Source of the DNA: Lachnospiraceae bacterium
GTDB lineage: Bacteria; Bacillota_A; Clostridia; Lachnospirales; Lachnospiraceae
Assembly: GCA_017464045.1 (NCBI GenBank)
Contig: JAFUEG010000137.1
Location: forward strand, 1-13,783
Direction of reading: 5' to 3'
Length of the DNA stretch: 13,783 nucleotides
Shown here: positions 6,356 through 13,783 of the stretch, one piece after another
Position numbering within the stretch: the stretch's first letter is position 1
How the letters are laid out: the number at the start of each line of letters is the position of its first letter
Made by a program: the position numbers and the translations under genes
Notes under the pieces: generated by a model
Told to the model about the DNA's origin: nothing
What the model saw: the letters and a program-made list of their open reading frames with translations, nothing else
Databases searched by the model: none

Positions 6356-7897
6356 ATGAATGAAGTAATAGATGAGATTAAAGAAAAAAAAGAACCTTCG
6401 GAAGATTCAGATGAAAAAAATGTTTCTGATGAAATAAAAGAGGATGAAGAATCAGATATTGCATTAATTCCCTTTGTTGATCCCAGTGTAGAATCATATA
6501 AGAAAAAAAAGAAAAAACGAAAAAAAGTAGGAATTGTTTTACTTGCTTCAGTTTTAATAATCTATTTTGCAGGTGTGATTTACTGTGCTAATTTTTTTGT
6601 GGGCAGCTCAAAAATTAATGGTCATAATGTATCATATAAAAGTGTAAAAGAAGTGGACGAGCTTATTCAAAATGAGGCTGATTCATATACTCTCACAGCT
6701 GATTTTCGAAATGGAAGTGTTACACTCATACCTGAAGATATTGGTGCAGAAGCAAAATTAAAGAAAAGCATAAATGAGATAAAAAAGAAACAAAATCCAT
6801 TTTTGTGGTTTGTTTATTTCTTTGAAGATAGTGAATATCAGGTCGAATATATGCTTGATTATGATGAAAAGGCTTTGGATAAGTATTTAGACAATCTAAC
6901 ATATCTTGACAGAGACAATATGATTGAACCTGAAAATGCATATGTTAGACTTGAGGATGGAGAAGCCAAGCTCTTTGAAGAAACTGAGGGTACTGTCCTT
7001 GACAGAGAACTTGTAAAGGATTCATTTGTCAGAGCAATTGACAATTATTCTAAAGATATTGATATAGATGAGGAAGGCTGTTATAAAGTTGCTGATATAA
7101 CTGCAGATTCAGAATCTATCCGTCAAACTTTAAAAAGAGCTGAAGACTATTTAAATATAGAGGCAAAGTATGATTTTGGAGGATACATTTATCAGATTCC
7201 AAAGGAAGAACTTACTAAAATGGCATATATTGATAGTACCGGAAATGTTAAAATCAGTGAGAATAATGTAAAAGTTTATGCTCAAAAATTTGCCGATCAG
7301 TTTTCAACTTATAAAAAAGATAGGGAATTTTATACCCATGATAAAAAGCATATACTTATAAGCGGCGGATATTATGGCTGGCAAATAGATGCAGAAGCTG
7401 AGGGTGATGAACTCTATAATGAAATTCTTTTAAAAAGAGATTTTGTTAAAACTCCGGTTTGTACTATGGAAGGATATGCGATGTCAGATTTTAATGATAT
7501 TGGTGATAATTACGTCGAGATAGATTTGACAGACCAACATGTTTATATAATAAAAAATGGCAGGGTTGTATATGATTCGCTTTGTGTTTCCGGAAATGAA
7601 AGTCGCGGCATGGGTACACCGGGAGGAGTTTATCCGATAACATATACTATGAAAAATGCGGTTTTAAGAGGCCCCGGTTATGCAACACCTGTAGCATATT
7701 GGATGCCTTTTAATGGTGGTATCGGCATGCATGATGCAACATGGAAATCAAAGTTTGGAGAAGATTACTACAAATATGATGGTTCTCATGGTTGTATTAA
7801 TCTTCCTCTGGAAGCAGCAGGACAGATATTTGAACTTGTTGAACAAGGGATGCCTGTGGTCTGTTACTGGGAAGATGAGATAACATATCTTAACTGA
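6356..7897 (+). CDS. Membrane-anchored L,D-transpeptidase (YkuD domain)
   Basis: This 513-residue peptidoglycan cross-linking or anchoring enzyme acts on tetrapeptide stems outside the membrane. Order of parts: an acidic disordered cytoplasmic tail (1-47), a lysine/arginine block (49-57), one membrane helix (about 58-81), an extended region at about 90-350 resembling the duplicated PG_binding_4 domain, and a YkuD catalytic domain (about 386-504). The YkuD domain has His459 (GMHDATW) and SHGCIN (477-482) with catalytic Cys480. Asn replaces the more usual Arg after the HGC-I motif, which is common in clostridial members. The ATG at 6356 is preceded by AAAAGG only two bases away, a poor spacing, and an in-frame open extension with a stop lies upstream, so the start is uncertain. 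punA follows after 66 bp. Penicillin does not inhibit this class the way it does D,D-enzymes. Confidence 0.92.
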   Translation: MNEVIDEIKEKKEPSEDSDEKNVSDEIKEDEESDIALIPFVDPSVESYKKKKKKRKKVGIVLLASVLIIYFAGVIYCANFFVGSSKINGHNVSYKSVKEVDELIQNEADSYTLTADFRNGSVTLIPEDIGAEAKLKKSINEIKKKQNPFLWFVYFFEDSEYQVEYMLDYDEKALDKYLDNLTYLDRDNMIEPENAYVRLEDGEAKLFEETEGTVLDRELVKDSFVRAIDNYSKDIDIDEEGCYKVADITADSESIRQTLKRAEDYLNIEAKYDFGGYIYQIPKEELTKMAYIDSTGNVKISENNVKVYAQKFADQFSTYKKDREFYTHDKKHILISGGYYGWQIDAEAEGDELYNEILLKRDFVKTPVCTMEGYAMSDFNDIGDNYVEIDLTDQHVYIIKNGRVVYDSLCVSGNESRGMGTPGGVYPITYTMKNAVLRGPGYATPVAYWMPFNGGIGMHDATWKSKFGEDYYKYDGSHGCINLPLEAAGQIFELVEQGMPVVCYWEDEITYLN

Positions 7898-7963
7898 TAA
7901 ATGTATCTGTAATATAAGTATGGATATCTGTTCTAATAAATAATTGATGTGGGGTGTAATTGA

Positions 7964-8785
7964 TTGACAGAACTAGAAAAAGAATTATTAAATGCGTTTG
8001 ACAGCATTACTTTTAATGTTCCGTATGAACCTGAGATAGCACTTATTCTAGGTTCAGGTCTTGGAAATTTTGCAGAAAACATAGAGGATAAAACGATTAT
8101 TGAGTATAAAGATATCCCTTATTTTCCGGTCTCGACCGTTTCCGGTCATGAAGGCAGGTTTATAATCGGTAAGCTAAGTGGTAAAAAAATTATAGCTATG
8201 CAGGGAAGAGTTCATTACTATGAGGGGTATTCTATGGCTAAGGTGGTTATGCCTATAAGGCTTATGAAACTTCTTGGTGCAAAAACGCTTATACTTACTA
8301 ATGCAGCCGGCGGAATAAATGAAAGCTTTAATCCGGGTACATTGATGGCTATAAAGGATCATATAACCTCTTTTGTACCTTCACCACTTATTGGAGAAAA
8401 TCCTGATTCGCTTGGCGTCAGATTTCCGGATATGTCTTCAATTTATGATAAAGAATTATTAGAGCTTTTGAAGAGTATTTCAAGTGAGCTTGATATAGAT
8501 TTAAAAGATGGAGTTTATCTTCAAACTACTGGACCTAATTATGAAACACCTGCAGAGATTAATATGTATAAGCTTTTAGGCGCTGATGCAGTGGGTATGA
8601 GCACAGCCTGTGAAGCTATGGCGGCAAGTCATATGGGAATGAGAATTGCTGGTATATCCTGTATAACCAATATGGCAGCGGGAATTAGTAAAACTGCTTT
8701 AAATCATGATGAAGTAAAAGAAACTGCAAATCAGATTTCAAATAAATTTTCAAATCTTGTTAAGGAGTTTATTAAAAGAATATAA
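7964..8785 (+). CDS. punA: Purine nucleoside phosphorylase (PNP, trimeric family)
   Basis: This 273-residue cytoplasmic purine-salvage enzyme cleaves inosine and guanosine with phosphate to a free base and ribose 1-phosphate. Family blocks: ILGSGLGNF near the N-terminus (phosphate site), SGHEGRF, GRVHYYEGY, LTNAAGGIN, TGPNYETPAE and GMSTACEAMAA, ending in SCITNMAAGIS. The Asn in the ITN motif corresponds to the base-recognising Asn of 6-oxopurine phosphorylases; 5'-methylthioadenosine phosphorylases carry Asp there, so an MTA role is unlikely despite metH next door. Start is a TTG with GGGGTG seven bases upstream. The stop codon overlaps the metH start by one base (TAATG), which implies translational coupling. 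Family secure; exact substrate range inferred. Confidence 0.94.
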   Translation: MTELEKELLNAFDSITFNVPYEPEIALILGSGLGNFAENIEDKTIIEYKDIPYFPVSTVSGHEGRFIIGKLSGKKIIAMQGRVHYYEGYSMAKVVMPIRLMKLLGAKTLILTNAAGGINESFNPGTLMAIKDHITSFVPSPLIGENPDSLGVRFPDMSSIYDKELLELLKSISSELDIDLKDGVYLQTTGPNYETPAEINMYKLLGADAVGMSTACEAMAASHMGMRIAGISCITNMAAGISKTALNHDEVKETANQISNKFSNLVKEFIKRI

Positions 8786-11214
8786 TGAATAGAGAATTAT
8801 TTAAGAAATTAGTTGAAAGTAGAATAGTAATTCTTGATGGTGCGACCGGTACAAATTTATTTGAAAAGGGTATGCCTATGGGAGTTTGCCCGGAGCAATG
8901 GATATTGGATAATCCTAAACATTTGCTTGAACTTCAAAGAAATTATATAAAATCAGGCAGTAATATACTGCTTGCACCAACTTTTACAGGTAATAGGATT
9001 AAGCTCGCTGAGTACGGGCTGGAAGACAGAATAGTAGAAATTAATACTAAACTTGTTGAATTATCAAAGAAGGCAATAAGTATGGAGGGCATGAGAGGAT
9101 ATGTTGCCGGAGACTTGACTATGACAGGAAAGCAGCTTATGCCTATTGGTGATATGGAATTTGAAGAGCTTGTTGATGTATATAAGGAGCAGGCTGGAAT
9201 TTTATATAACGCCGGTGTGGATTTGTTTATCGTTGAAACCATGATGAGTCTGGCAGAATCAAGAGCTGCTGTCATAGCGATAAAAGAGGTTTGTGATCTT
9301 CCTGTTATGGTAAGCCTTAGCTTTAATGAAGATGGTAAGACTTTGTATGGTGCAACGCCTGAAGCAGCTGTTGTAGTGCTTCAATCGCTTGGCGTTGATG
9401 CGGTTGGTATTAATTGTTCTACCGGACCTAAGGAGATGGTTCCTTTTATTAAACGCATGCTCAGATACGCTAAGATTCCTGTTTTTGCAAAACCAAATAA
9501 CGGTTTACCGGAATTTATTGATGGTAAAACAAAGTATCCAATGACACCTGATGAATTTGCCGGATATGGCAGAGAACTTGTCGAAGCAGGGGTAAGACTT
9601 GTTGGCGGATGCTGTGGTTCGACACCTAAGCATATTGAAGCTTTAAGCAGGTCTGTTAAGCATATTAACGTTTGTCTTACAGAAGAAGATGTATGTAAGG
9701 CAAAGGGAGTACTCTCAAGTGAAAGCAAGGTTTGTGAGCTTGATATAAATGGAAGATTTCTGGTTATCGGTGAAAGTATTAATCCAACAGGCAAGAAAAA
9801 GCTTCAGGAGGAATTAAGAGCCGGCAAGCTTGATCTTGTTTCGGAAATGGCTGAAAGTCAGACAGATCACGGAGCAGATATACTTGATATTAATATGGGT
9901 ACAAACGGTATAGATGAGCTTTCCATGATGAAGAAAGCTATATATTCTGTAATCAGTGTGACCGACTTACCTCTTTGTATAGATTCCAGTCATATAGATG
10001 TTATAGAAGCAGCTCTTAGGATTTATCCGGGACGTGCACTTATAAATTCAATATCCTATGAGGAAAAAAAGTGCAGACCGCTTATGAAAATCGCTAAAAA
10101 ATACGGAGCAATGTGTATATTGCTGCCTCTTTCTGATAAAGGTCTTCCTGAAAGCCTGGAGGAAAAAAAGGATATAATAAGAAAGCTTCTCGCGGTTGCT
10201 GATGAAGAAGGTGTTCCGAGAGATAATCTTGTTATAGACGGTCTTGTTTCGACTGTAGGTGCCAATAAAATGGCTGCCGTAGAAACACTTGAGACTATAG
10301 CATTTTGTAAAAATGAACTGGGTATTCCTACAGTATGCGGTTTATCCAATATTTCCTTTGGTCTACCTGAACGTATTAATATTAACACGGCATTTCTTAC
10401 AATGGCTATAGATAAAGGTCTCACAATGGCCATATGTAATCCTGAACAGTCTCAGTTGATGAATGCTGCTTTAGCTTCCGATTTACTTAAGGCTAAGGAA
10501 AACTCAGACAACAGATATGTTGAAAATGTTGTTGCCGTAACAAATGTTGCAGCGGATACCGATAAAAAAAAATCGGGTCAGCTTGAAGGAAGTAAGATAT
10601 ATATAGACGTTGTCAAAGGCAATAAGGATTCTGTCATTGATGATGTTAAGGCTGATATAGCGACCGGACGTGCTCCTAAAGATATCATTGATAATGATTT
10701 AATTCCTGCGGTAAATAAGGTCGGTGAATTGTTTGAGAAAAAGAAGTATTTTCTTCCTCAGCTTATAGCCGGAGCAACAGCGATGGATATGGCTATAAAC
10801 TATATCACTCCGCTTTTAGGTGAAAATAAGGGACCTAGTAAGGAAACCATAATTATGGCAACTGTCGAGGGTGATATCCATGATATAGGAAAAAATCTGG
10901 TTTGCCTGATGCTTAGAAATTATGGTTACAATGTTATCGACCTCGGAAAGGATGTTCCTTTGGATAGGATTATTACCGCAGCAAAGGATAATGATGCTTC
11001 TGTTATAGGCTTATCAGCTCTTATGACCACAACCATGATGAAGATGAAGGATGTGGTTGATTATGTTAAAAAGAATAAGCTTAAATATAAGGTGATAATC
11101 GGAGGAGCGGTAGTCAGTCAGAATTTTGCCGATGAGATAGGTGCCGACGGCTATTCAAAGGATGCCAATGAAGCAGTAAAGTTAGTAGAGAAACTATTGA
11201 CAGACAAGGCTTAA
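8785..11214 (+). CDS. metH: Cobalamin-dependent methionine synthase, three-module form without reactivation domain
   Basis: This 809-residue enzyme transfers a methyl group from methyltetrahydrofolate through cobalamin to homocysteine. The homocysteine/zinc barrel (about 1-290) has Cys211 (NCSTGP) and Cys276-Cys277 (GGCCGST). The pterin-binding barrel (about 320-570) shows INPTGKKK, DILDINMGTNG and CIDSSH. The cobalamin part (about 600-809) has a helical cap and the base-off motif GDIHDIGKN with axial ligand His699. The protein ends after the cobalamin domain: the roughly 300-residue AdoMet reactivation domain of E. coli MetH is absent. This short form is seen in Thermotoga and many Firmicutes, which usually carry a separate reactivation protein; none is in this window. 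The ATG overlaps the punA stop (TAATG), and the nearest TAAGGAG is 17 bases upstream, so translation is probably coupled. No cobalamin or SAM riboswitch is visible nearby. Confidence 0.95.
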   Translation: MNRELFKKLVESRIVILDGATGTNLFEKGMPMGVCPEQWILDNPKHLLELQRNYIKSGSNILLAPTFTGNRIKLAEYGLEDRIVEINTKLVELSKKAISMEGMRGYVAGDLTMTGKQLMPIGDMEFEELVDVYKEQAGILYNAGVDLFIVETMMSLAESRAAVIAIKEVCDLPVMVSLSFNEDGKTLYGATPEAAVVVLQSLGVDAVGINCSTGPKEMVPFIKRMLRYAKIPVFAKPNNGLPEFIDGKTKYPMTPDEFAGYGRELVEAGVRLVGGCCGSTPKHIEALSRSVKHINVCLTEEDVCKAKGVLSSESKVCELDINGRFLVIGESINPTGKKKLQEELRAGKLDLVSEMAESQTDHGADILDINMGTNGIDELSMMKKAIYSVISVTDLPLCIDSSHIDVIEAALRIYPGRALINSISYEEKKCRPLMKIAKKYGAMCILLPLSDKGLPESLEEKKDIIRKLLAVADEEGVPRDNLVIDGLVSTVGANKMAAVETLETIAFCKNELGIPTVCGLSNISFGLPERININTAFLTMAIDKGLTMAICNPEQSQLMNAALASDLLKAKENSDNRYVENVVAVTNVAADTDKKKSGQLEGSKIYIDVVKGNKDSVIDDVKADIATGRAPKDIIDNDLIPAVNKVGELFEKKKYFLPQLIAGATAMDMAINYITPLLGENKGPSKETIIMATVEGDIHDIGKNLVCLMLRNYGYNVIDLGKDVPLDRIITAAKDNDASVIGLSALMTTTMMKMKDVVDYVKKNKLKYKVIIGGAVVSQNFADEIGADGYSKDANEAVKLVEKLLTDKA

Positions 11215-11282
11215 ATGGTTAAAATAAGCTTTATGGATAAAATGATAAATTAGATTTATTAGTTGAAAGGTGGATTTGTAAC

Positions 11283-11765
11283 ATGAAAAAAATGGTATTA
11301 TCTTTATTAGTTGATAACACCTCCGGAGTACTTAGCAGAGTTGCCGGATTATTTAGCAGAAGAGGATATAATATTGACAGCTTATCTGTAGGTGTAACAG
11401 AAAATCCTCAATTATCAAGAATGACAGTTGCTGTAAGTGGTGATGATAGAATTCTTAACCAGATTGAAAAGCAGCTTCTTAAACTTGAAGATGTCAAATC
11501 CATTACACAGCTTAAAGACGGTGAATCCGTTTGCAGAGAGCTTCTTTTAGCTAAAATAAATGTTAATTCAGAACAAAGACTTCAGATTATTTCTCTTGCA
11601 GATGTTTTCAGAGCAAAAGTAGTTGATGTATCAGTAAATTCGGTTATGGTTGAAATGACAGGTAATGCAAGTAAAATTGAAGCGTTTATAACATTACTTG
11701 ATGGATTTGAAATCGGTGAGATGGTAAGAACCGGACTTACAGGACTTACAAGAGGCAAGAATTAG
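11283..11765 (+). CDS. ilvN: Acetolactate synthase small (regulatory) subunit
   Basis: This 160-residue subunit activates the catalytic acetolactate synthase and gives valine feedback control in branched-chain amino acid synthesis. The N-terminal ACT domain (about 4-76) reads DNTSGVLSRVAGLFSRRGYNI, with Asn12 and Gly15 in the positions that contact valine in E. coli IlvH. The C-terminal domain (about 80-160) follows the family pattern ending in RTGLTGLTRG. The ATG has a good AAAGGTGG site. It lies 68 bp after metH and 71 bp before ilvC. The catalytic subunit (ilvB) is not adjacent and must be elsewhere if the enzyme is functional; a split arrangement with ilvC is known in Clostridia. ilvH is an equally valid name. 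Confidence 0.94.
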   Translation: MKKMVLSLLVDNTSGVLSRVAGLFSRRGYNIDSLSVGVTENPQLSRMTVAVSGDDRILNQIEKQLLKLEDVKSITQLKDGESVCRELLLAKINVNSEQRLQIISLADVFRAKVVDVSVNSVMVEMTGNASKIEAFITLLDGFEIGEMVRTGLTGLTRGKN

Positions 11766-11774
11766 TTTTTGGTC

Positions 11775-11796
11775 ATTACTTACTTTTTAAAGTAAT
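11775..11796 (+). other. Weak AT stem-loop between ilvN and ilvC
   Basis: ATTACTT (11775-11781) and AAGTAAT (11790-11796) can pair, and a T-rich stretch follows from 11803. It is too AT-rich to be a confident terminator; at most it could attenuate or mark a processing site, allowing ilvC to be expressed differently from the genes upstream. Confidence 0.2.
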
Positions 11797-11821
11797 AACA
11801 TATATATTTTTTATTTATTAA

Positions 11822-12859
<1,038 letters not shown>

Positions 12860-12870
12860 TATATTTGACA

Positions 12871-12900
12871 GGTGTGACAAGGGACAGGCTCTTTGTCACA
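12871..12900 (+). repeat. REP-like palindromic element, copy 1
   Basis: TGTGACAA (12873-12880) and TTGTCACA (12893-12900) form perfect 8-bp arms around a GGGACAGGCTCT centre. The organisation (GTGACAAGGGACA..TCTTTGTCAC) resembles widespread clostridial intergenic REP-type hairpins; that resemblance is from memory. An inverted, diverged copy lies at 13006-13035. Confidence 0.5.
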
Positions 12901-12920
12901 TTACATGAGTATATCAGACA

Positions 12921-12984
12921 GTATGAAAAATGTGCAAAGCATGGCGTTAAGTAGCACGTGCCATGCGTGCACATTTTTTCATAC
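12921..12984 (+). terminator. Strong bidirectional intrinsic terminator after ilvC
   Basis: The left arm GTATG-A5-TGTGCA (12921-12936) plus GCATGGC (12939-12945) pairs with GCCATGC (12960-12966) plus TGCACA-T6-CATAC (12968-12984). There is only a small AA/G internal loop and a 14-base apical loop. The GC-rich stem followed by six T is a textbook terminator for ilvC on the plus strand, and the A5 tract makes it symmetric. Confidence 0.85.
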
Positions 12985-13005
12985 AGTCGATGTATATACA
13001 ATATA

Positions 13006-13035
13006 TGTGTCAAGGTATTTGTCTCTTGTCACACA
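13006..13035 (-). repeat. REP-like palindromic element, inverted diverged copy 2
   Basis: Compared with the reverse complement of 12871-12900, this 30-base stretch matches at 22 positions without gaps. Its best part, TGTCTCTTGTCACAC (13020-13034), pairs completely with GTGTGACAAGGGACA (12872-12886) if one G-U pair is allowed. It lies immediately upstream of the ribosome site of the zf-HC2 gene. Confidence 0.5.
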
Positions 13036-13053
13036 ATATCAAGGAGAAAATGT

Positions 13054-13605
13054 ATGACTTGTTTGGAAGCACAATCGAATATTATGGCTTTTATTGATGG
13101 AAAGCTTTCGGACGATGAGGTTGTGGATTTTGTCCGCCATATGCAAAGTTGTAAGAATTGTTCTGAAGAGCTTGAGATATACTATACTTTAATTATAGGA
13201 ATGAGAAGACTTGATAACAATGAAGATTTACCACAGAATTTTAAGCTGCTTTTAGAGGAAGACCTTGATAATGCCAAAAACAGGATTCAAAAGGCTAAAA
13301 GATTTAAAATTTCAACATTTGGAGTTTTTTTTGCAGCATTTGTTTTTGTGCTATTTTTGTTTTATGGGAGAATTTTGCAAAAGGTTCATACGATTGAACA
13401 GATTACGATTAAAGAACGACAGGGAGATTTTTATTTTTTAAATAATTTTAGAGATTATATTTCCTTTGATGAAAATGATATAATTGTTTATCAAAAAGAA
13501 AAATTTACAAAAAAAGAAGAAACGGTATATGAAAGAATAAAGAGTTATAACATAACACACAACTATAATCCTTTTGAAGAAGAGGAGGAGAATTTGATAG
13601 AATGA
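13054..13605 (+). CDS. zf-HC2 (anti-sigma-like) single-pass membrane protein
   Basis: This is a 183-residue protein of unknown exact function. The open frame can be extended back to 12958, but that region is the terminator arm and a REP-like element. The ATG at 13054 has an AAGGAG seven bases upstream, so it is chosen. The N-terminal domain (1-45) carries Cys3 and a H29-x3-C33-x2-C36 motif, the zinc-binding pattern of anti-sigma factors (ZAS/zf-HC2), within the typical IDGKLSDDE..RHMQSCKNC context. One membrane helix spans about 87-105. A charged extracytoplasmic tail ends in an acidic cluster. No sigma factor gene is next to it; instead it overlaps the polA start by four bases (ATGA). It may regulate a distant sigma factor or use the fold for something else. 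Confidence 0.8.
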   Translation: MTCLEAQSNIMAFIDGKLSDDEVVDFVRHMQSCKNCSEELEIYYTLIIGMRRLDNNEDLPQNFKLLLEEDLDNAKNRIQKAKRFKISTFGVFFAAFVFVLFLFYGRILQKVHTIEQITIKERQGDFYFLNNFRDYISFDENDIIVYQKEKFTKKEETVYERIKSYNITHNYNPFEEEEENLIE

Positions 13606-13783
13606 ATAAGCTTTTACTTATAGATGGAAATAGTATTCTTAACAGGGCGTTTTATGGACTTCCTGATCTTACAACGAGCGACGGAAGACACACCAATGCT
13701 GTGCTGGGGTTTTTAAATATAATATTAAAGGTTATAGATGAAGAAAAGGCAACGCATGTCTGTGTTGCCTTTGATTTAAAAGA
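13602..13783 (+). CDS. polA: DNA polymerase I, N-terminal 5'-3' exonuclease part (3' end outside window)
   Basis: Sixty codons are visible before the window ends. The start MNKLLLIDGNSILNRAFYGL, with the early Asp of the flap-nuclease metal site, followed by an LxTSDGRHTNAVLGFLNIIL stretch and THVCVAFDLK, is the standard beginning of the bacterial PolA 5' nuclease domain. That domain removes RNA primers and repair flaps. The ATG overlaps the TGA of the zf-HC2 gene (ATGA), with an AGGAGGAG purine run 11 bases upstream inside that gene, so the two are translated together. The polymerase domain cannot be seen. A standalone 5' exonuclease is the only alternative. Confidence 0.92.
   Translation, partial: MNKLLLIDGNSILNRAFYGLPDLTTSDGRHTNAVLGFLNIILKVIDEEKATHVCVAFDLK

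Noticed and set aside
8700..8785. Cobalamin or SAM riboswitch ahead of metH
   Set aside because: metH starts inside the punA stop codon, so there is no leader, and no conserved riboswitch core was seen in the wider upstream region.
9381..9794. Antisense open frames inside metH (also 8943-9275 and 10056-10433)
   Set aside because: Serine- and leucine-rich shadow translations of a clear metH sequence, with no convincing start sites.
11215..11282. T-box or leader-peptide attenuator for the ilv genes
   Set aside because: The gap is only 68 bp, with no T-box sequence, terminator/antiterminator pair or run of Leu/Val/Ile codons.
12958..13053. N-terminal extension of the zf-HC2 protein starting at ATG 12958
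   Set aside because: This stretch is the right arm of the ilvC terminator plus a REP-like element, and ATG 13054 has a well-placed AAGGAG site and gives a normal zf-HC2 start.

Overview
The window is AT-rich and looks like an ordinary chromosomal stretch from a Gram-positive anaerobe of the class Clostridia, most likely Lachnospiraceae. That placement is an inference from protein style (IlvC, PolA, the three-module MetH, a zf-HC2 gene joined to polA), purine-rich Shine-Dalgarno sites, ATG/TTG starts and the type of intergenic repeats. No phage, plasmid, insertion sequence, CRISPR, tRNA or intact rRNA gene was seen.

Layout: (a) 1-288 is the C-terminal end of a small helical-repeat (DUF2019-like) protein, followed by a GC-richer gene-free stretch with a C10 tract, a 10-bp direct repeat and a possible 5S-rRNA-like relic. 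(b) 594-3689 lies on the minus strand: a DAHP synthase (first step of aromatic amino acid synthesis) and then an asparagine synthetase, separated by a bidirectional terminator-like repeat. (c) From 3844 everything is on the plus strand: a cell-wall group of D,D-carboxypeptidase (DacF type), a membrane-anchored metallophosphoesterase (YkuE type) and a membrane L,D-transpeptidase. (d) Next come purine nucleoside phosphorylase and cobalamin-dependent methionine synthase (stop and start codons overlap), acetolactate synthase small subunit and ketol-acid reductoisomerase, closed by a strong bidirectional terminator at 12921-12984. (e) A zf-HC2 anti-sigma-like membrane protein overlaps by 4 bp the start of DNA polymerase I, which runs off the window.

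How the genes fit together: the carboxypeptidase trims pentapeptide stems to the tetrapeptides that L,D-transpeptidases use as donors, so group (c) makes biochemical sense, and the phosphoesterase/L,D-transpeptidase pairing recalls ykuD-ykuE of Bacillus subtilis. The genes from the L,D-transpeptidase to ilvC are close together with no convincing internal terminator, so they may be one long transcript serving cell wall, purine salvage, methionine and branched-chain amino acid synthesis. metH lacks the usual reactivation domain, and the acetolactate synthase catalytic subunit is not in the window.

The most interesting signals are non-coding. Two predicted sigma-A promoters (aroF, minus; ldt, plus) each have a perfect-armed palindrome in the -35/-10 spacer. 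An in-frame stop interrupts a plausible upstream extension of the L,D-transpeptidase. A pair of inverted REP-like 30-bp elements flanks the terminator before the zf-HC2/polA unit and could form alternative RNA folds. I did not find a clearly new multi-gene system here; most of the coding content is core metabolism.
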